NCBI GenBank assembly: GCA_016182425.1
Contig: JACPGP010000011.1
Coordinates: 8,487-14,507, forward strand
Length of the DNA: 6,021 nucleotides
Reading direction: 5' to 3'
From: Candidatus Levyibacteriota bacterium
Lineage (GTDB): Bacteria > Patescibacteria > Microgenomatia > Levybacterales > UBA12049
Below, piece after piece: positions 5,047 through 6,021 of this stretch (its first letter is position 1; each line of letters starts with the position of its first letter). The translations under genes were made by a program, and so were the position numbers. The notes under the pieces were generated by a model that saw nothing but the letters and a program-made list of their open reading frames with translations, was not told where the DNA came from and searched no databases.

Positions 5047-5448
5047 ATGAATCAAAGCATAATTCTTTTAACATATAAGGGGAAAGTGCTTTTAATGCAC
5101 AAAGATTATATTCTGGCTACGTTAGGAGAGGATCCTTGGCATTTTATTTTTGGAGTAAAAGAGAAAAATGAGTCATTTGAGGAAACGATCAAAAGAGAAG
5201 TGGAAAAAGAAACCGGAATTCAGCTTAAATCCGTAGATTTTCTTTCTTCCTTGGATGACAGTGTTGAGAAAAAATACTTCTACCATACCCATTTAACAGA
5301 CGATAATGTAAATAATATAGTCCGCCGGGATGGTAAAATCTTGGGTTTTTTTTCATTGAAAGAACTTGATACGCTTTCCTTGTCACTGGCAACAAAACTA
5401 CTTATAAGAAGACACCGGGATTTACTGGCAAAGACAAGCCAGATTTAA
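5047..5448 (+). CDS. Nudix-like hydrolase with one altered Nudix-box residue
   Basis: Nudix enzymes hydrolyse nucleoside diphosphates linked to another group, using metal ions held by the Nudix box G-x5-E-x7-REUxEExGU. Here residues 36-58 read G36-x5-E42-x7-R50-E51-V52-E53-K54-E55-T56-G57-I58, so the spacing is exact but the first glutamate of the EE pair, a metal ligand in this family, is lysine (K54). The protein is 133 residues, a normal single-domain length. The N-terminus ILLTYKGKVLLMHKD and WHFIFGVKEKNESFEETI fit the fold. Activity may be weakened or altered, since E51 and E55 remain. The substrate cannot be predicted. It follows the RRM gene after one base with no Shine-Dalgarno sequence of its own, and is followed after 11 bases by the MDR gene, so all three probably form one operon. 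Confidence 0.8.
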   Translation: MNQSIILLTYKGKVLLMHKDYILATLGEDPWHFIFGVKEKNESFEETIKREVEKETGIQLKSVDFLSSLDDSVEKKYFYHTHLTDDNVNNIVRRDGKILGFFSLKELDTLSLSLATKLLIRRHRDLLAKTSQI

Positions 5449-5459
5449 TATTTACCATT

Positions 5460-6021
5460 ATGAAAGCAGCGCAGTTTACAGATTACGGCGGGCCAGAAGT
5501 AATTTTGATAAAAGAAGTCAAAAAACCTGCTCCAAGAGAAAACCAGGTTTTAGTTGAAGTTCATGCTGCCGCTATTAATCCTTTTGACTATAAAGTAAGA
5601 CGCGGGTATATGAAGGATATGATGCCTTTGAATTTACCATTGACTATTGGTGGCGATTTTTCTGGCGTGGTGGTAGGAGAAAATAGGGAAGTATTTGGTC
5701 AGTCTTATGCATTTGCAGGAGGGTCCGGAGCAATGGCTGAATATGCAATTGCAAATTTAAATAATATTGCAGATAAACCCAAAAGCATTAATTTTATTGA
5801 AGCGGGATCATTGTCTTTGGTTGGATGCAGTGCAATTCAAGCGCTAGAGCAACATATTAATTTGCAAAAAGGACAAAAGATTTTAATTCACGGAGGGGCT
5901 GGGGGCATTGGTTCTATTGCAATTCAACTAGCTAAATATCTGGGAGCATATGCGGTAACAACTGTTGGTAGTAAAGACGTGGATTTTGTAAAAAGTTTGG
6001 GCGCAGATGAGGTAATTGATT
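5460..6021 (+). CDS. MDR-superfamily quinone oxidoreductase-like protein, 3' end cut by window
   Basis: This is a medium-chain dehydrogenase/reductase of the zinc-free quinone oxidoreductase type, which uses NADPH to reduce quinones or enones. The first 187 residues are visible from ATG 5460 and the frame is open to the window edge; full proteins are about 310-330 residues. MKAAQFTDYGGPEV starts the catalytic domain, VHAAAINPFDYKVRRG (34-49) and TIGGDFSGVV (62-71) follow, then the nucleotide-binding Rossmann motif HGGAGGIGSIAIQLAKYLGA (144-163) and SLGADEVID. The zinc-ligand cysteine and histidine of alcohol dehydrogenases are absent. The loop after GVVV is short: GENREVFGQ directly replaces the usual stretch of about ten residues (EVGxGVTxFxVGD type). 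It has no Shine-Dalgarno sequence and lies 11 bases after the Nudix-like gene, so it is likely the third gene of that operon. Confidence 0.9.
   Translation, partial: MKAAQFTDYGGPEVILIKEVKKPAPRENQVLVEVHAAAINPFDYKVRRGYMKDMMPLNLPLTIGGDFSGVVVGENREVFGQSYAFAGGSGAMAEYAIANLNNIADKPKSINFIEAGSLSLVGCSAIQALEQHINLQKGQKILIHGGAGGIGSIAIQLAKYLGAYAVTTVGSKDVDFVKSLGADEVID

Overview
The window reads like accessory or housekeeping DNA from a Candidate Phyla Radiation (Patescibacteria) bacterium, possibly the Microgenomates side. That placement is inferred from an AT-rich composition, short tightly packed genes, very short mRNA leaders at most genes, and small secreted proteins of a style common in that group. No rRNA, tRNA, CRISPR array or mobile element is visible. 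The standard genetic code fits: the only TGA used as a stop falls exactly where its protein family ends.

Layout. Positions 1-888 (+) hold the 3' part of a MacB/FtsX-type ABC transporter permease, cut by the window edge. Facing it on the minus strand are an unrecognised helical protein (896-1379), which appears to carry a one-base frameshift, and methionine sulfoxide reductase MsrB (1384-1800). From the MsrB promoter region onward everything is on the plus strand: a membrane-anchored RskA-C-like protein (1887-2393), a 216-base gap holding a strong stem-loop, and a TspO/MBR-family membrane protein with an unusual C-terminus (2610-3149). Next comes a two-gene unit of a small anchored protein with three NPF motifs (3176-3400) and a secreted protein of eight four-cysteine repeats (3403-4602). 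A gap of about 180 bases with a terminator-like element precedes an RRM RNA-binding protein (4782-5045), a Nudix-like protein (5047-5448) and the start of an MDR quinone-oxidoreductase-like enzyme (5460 to the window end).

The most distinctive item is the 3176-4602 unit. All 32 cysteines of the larger protein fall into eight modules with identical spacing, C-x5-C-x3-C-x8-C, each usually preceded by GPGG. This looks like an uncharacterised extracytoplasmic disulfide-rich repeat protein made together with a small membrane-anchored partner. Its neighbours MsrB and TspO are often linked to oxidative stress, so a redox or envelope theme is possible but only inferred.

A second thread is gene expression. 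Several genes have a -10 box of TATAGT or TATACT placed 6-8 bases before the start codon, often with an extended TGN and no Shine-Dalgarno sequence, which implies leaderless mRNAs. The RRM gene is the exception, with a leader of about 60 bases and a perfect AAAGGAGG. Three sites deserve a check for sequencing error versus real mutation: the frameshift near 1022-1026, the in-frame stop at 4600-4602 inside a glutamine-rich tail, and the odd end of the TspO protein.
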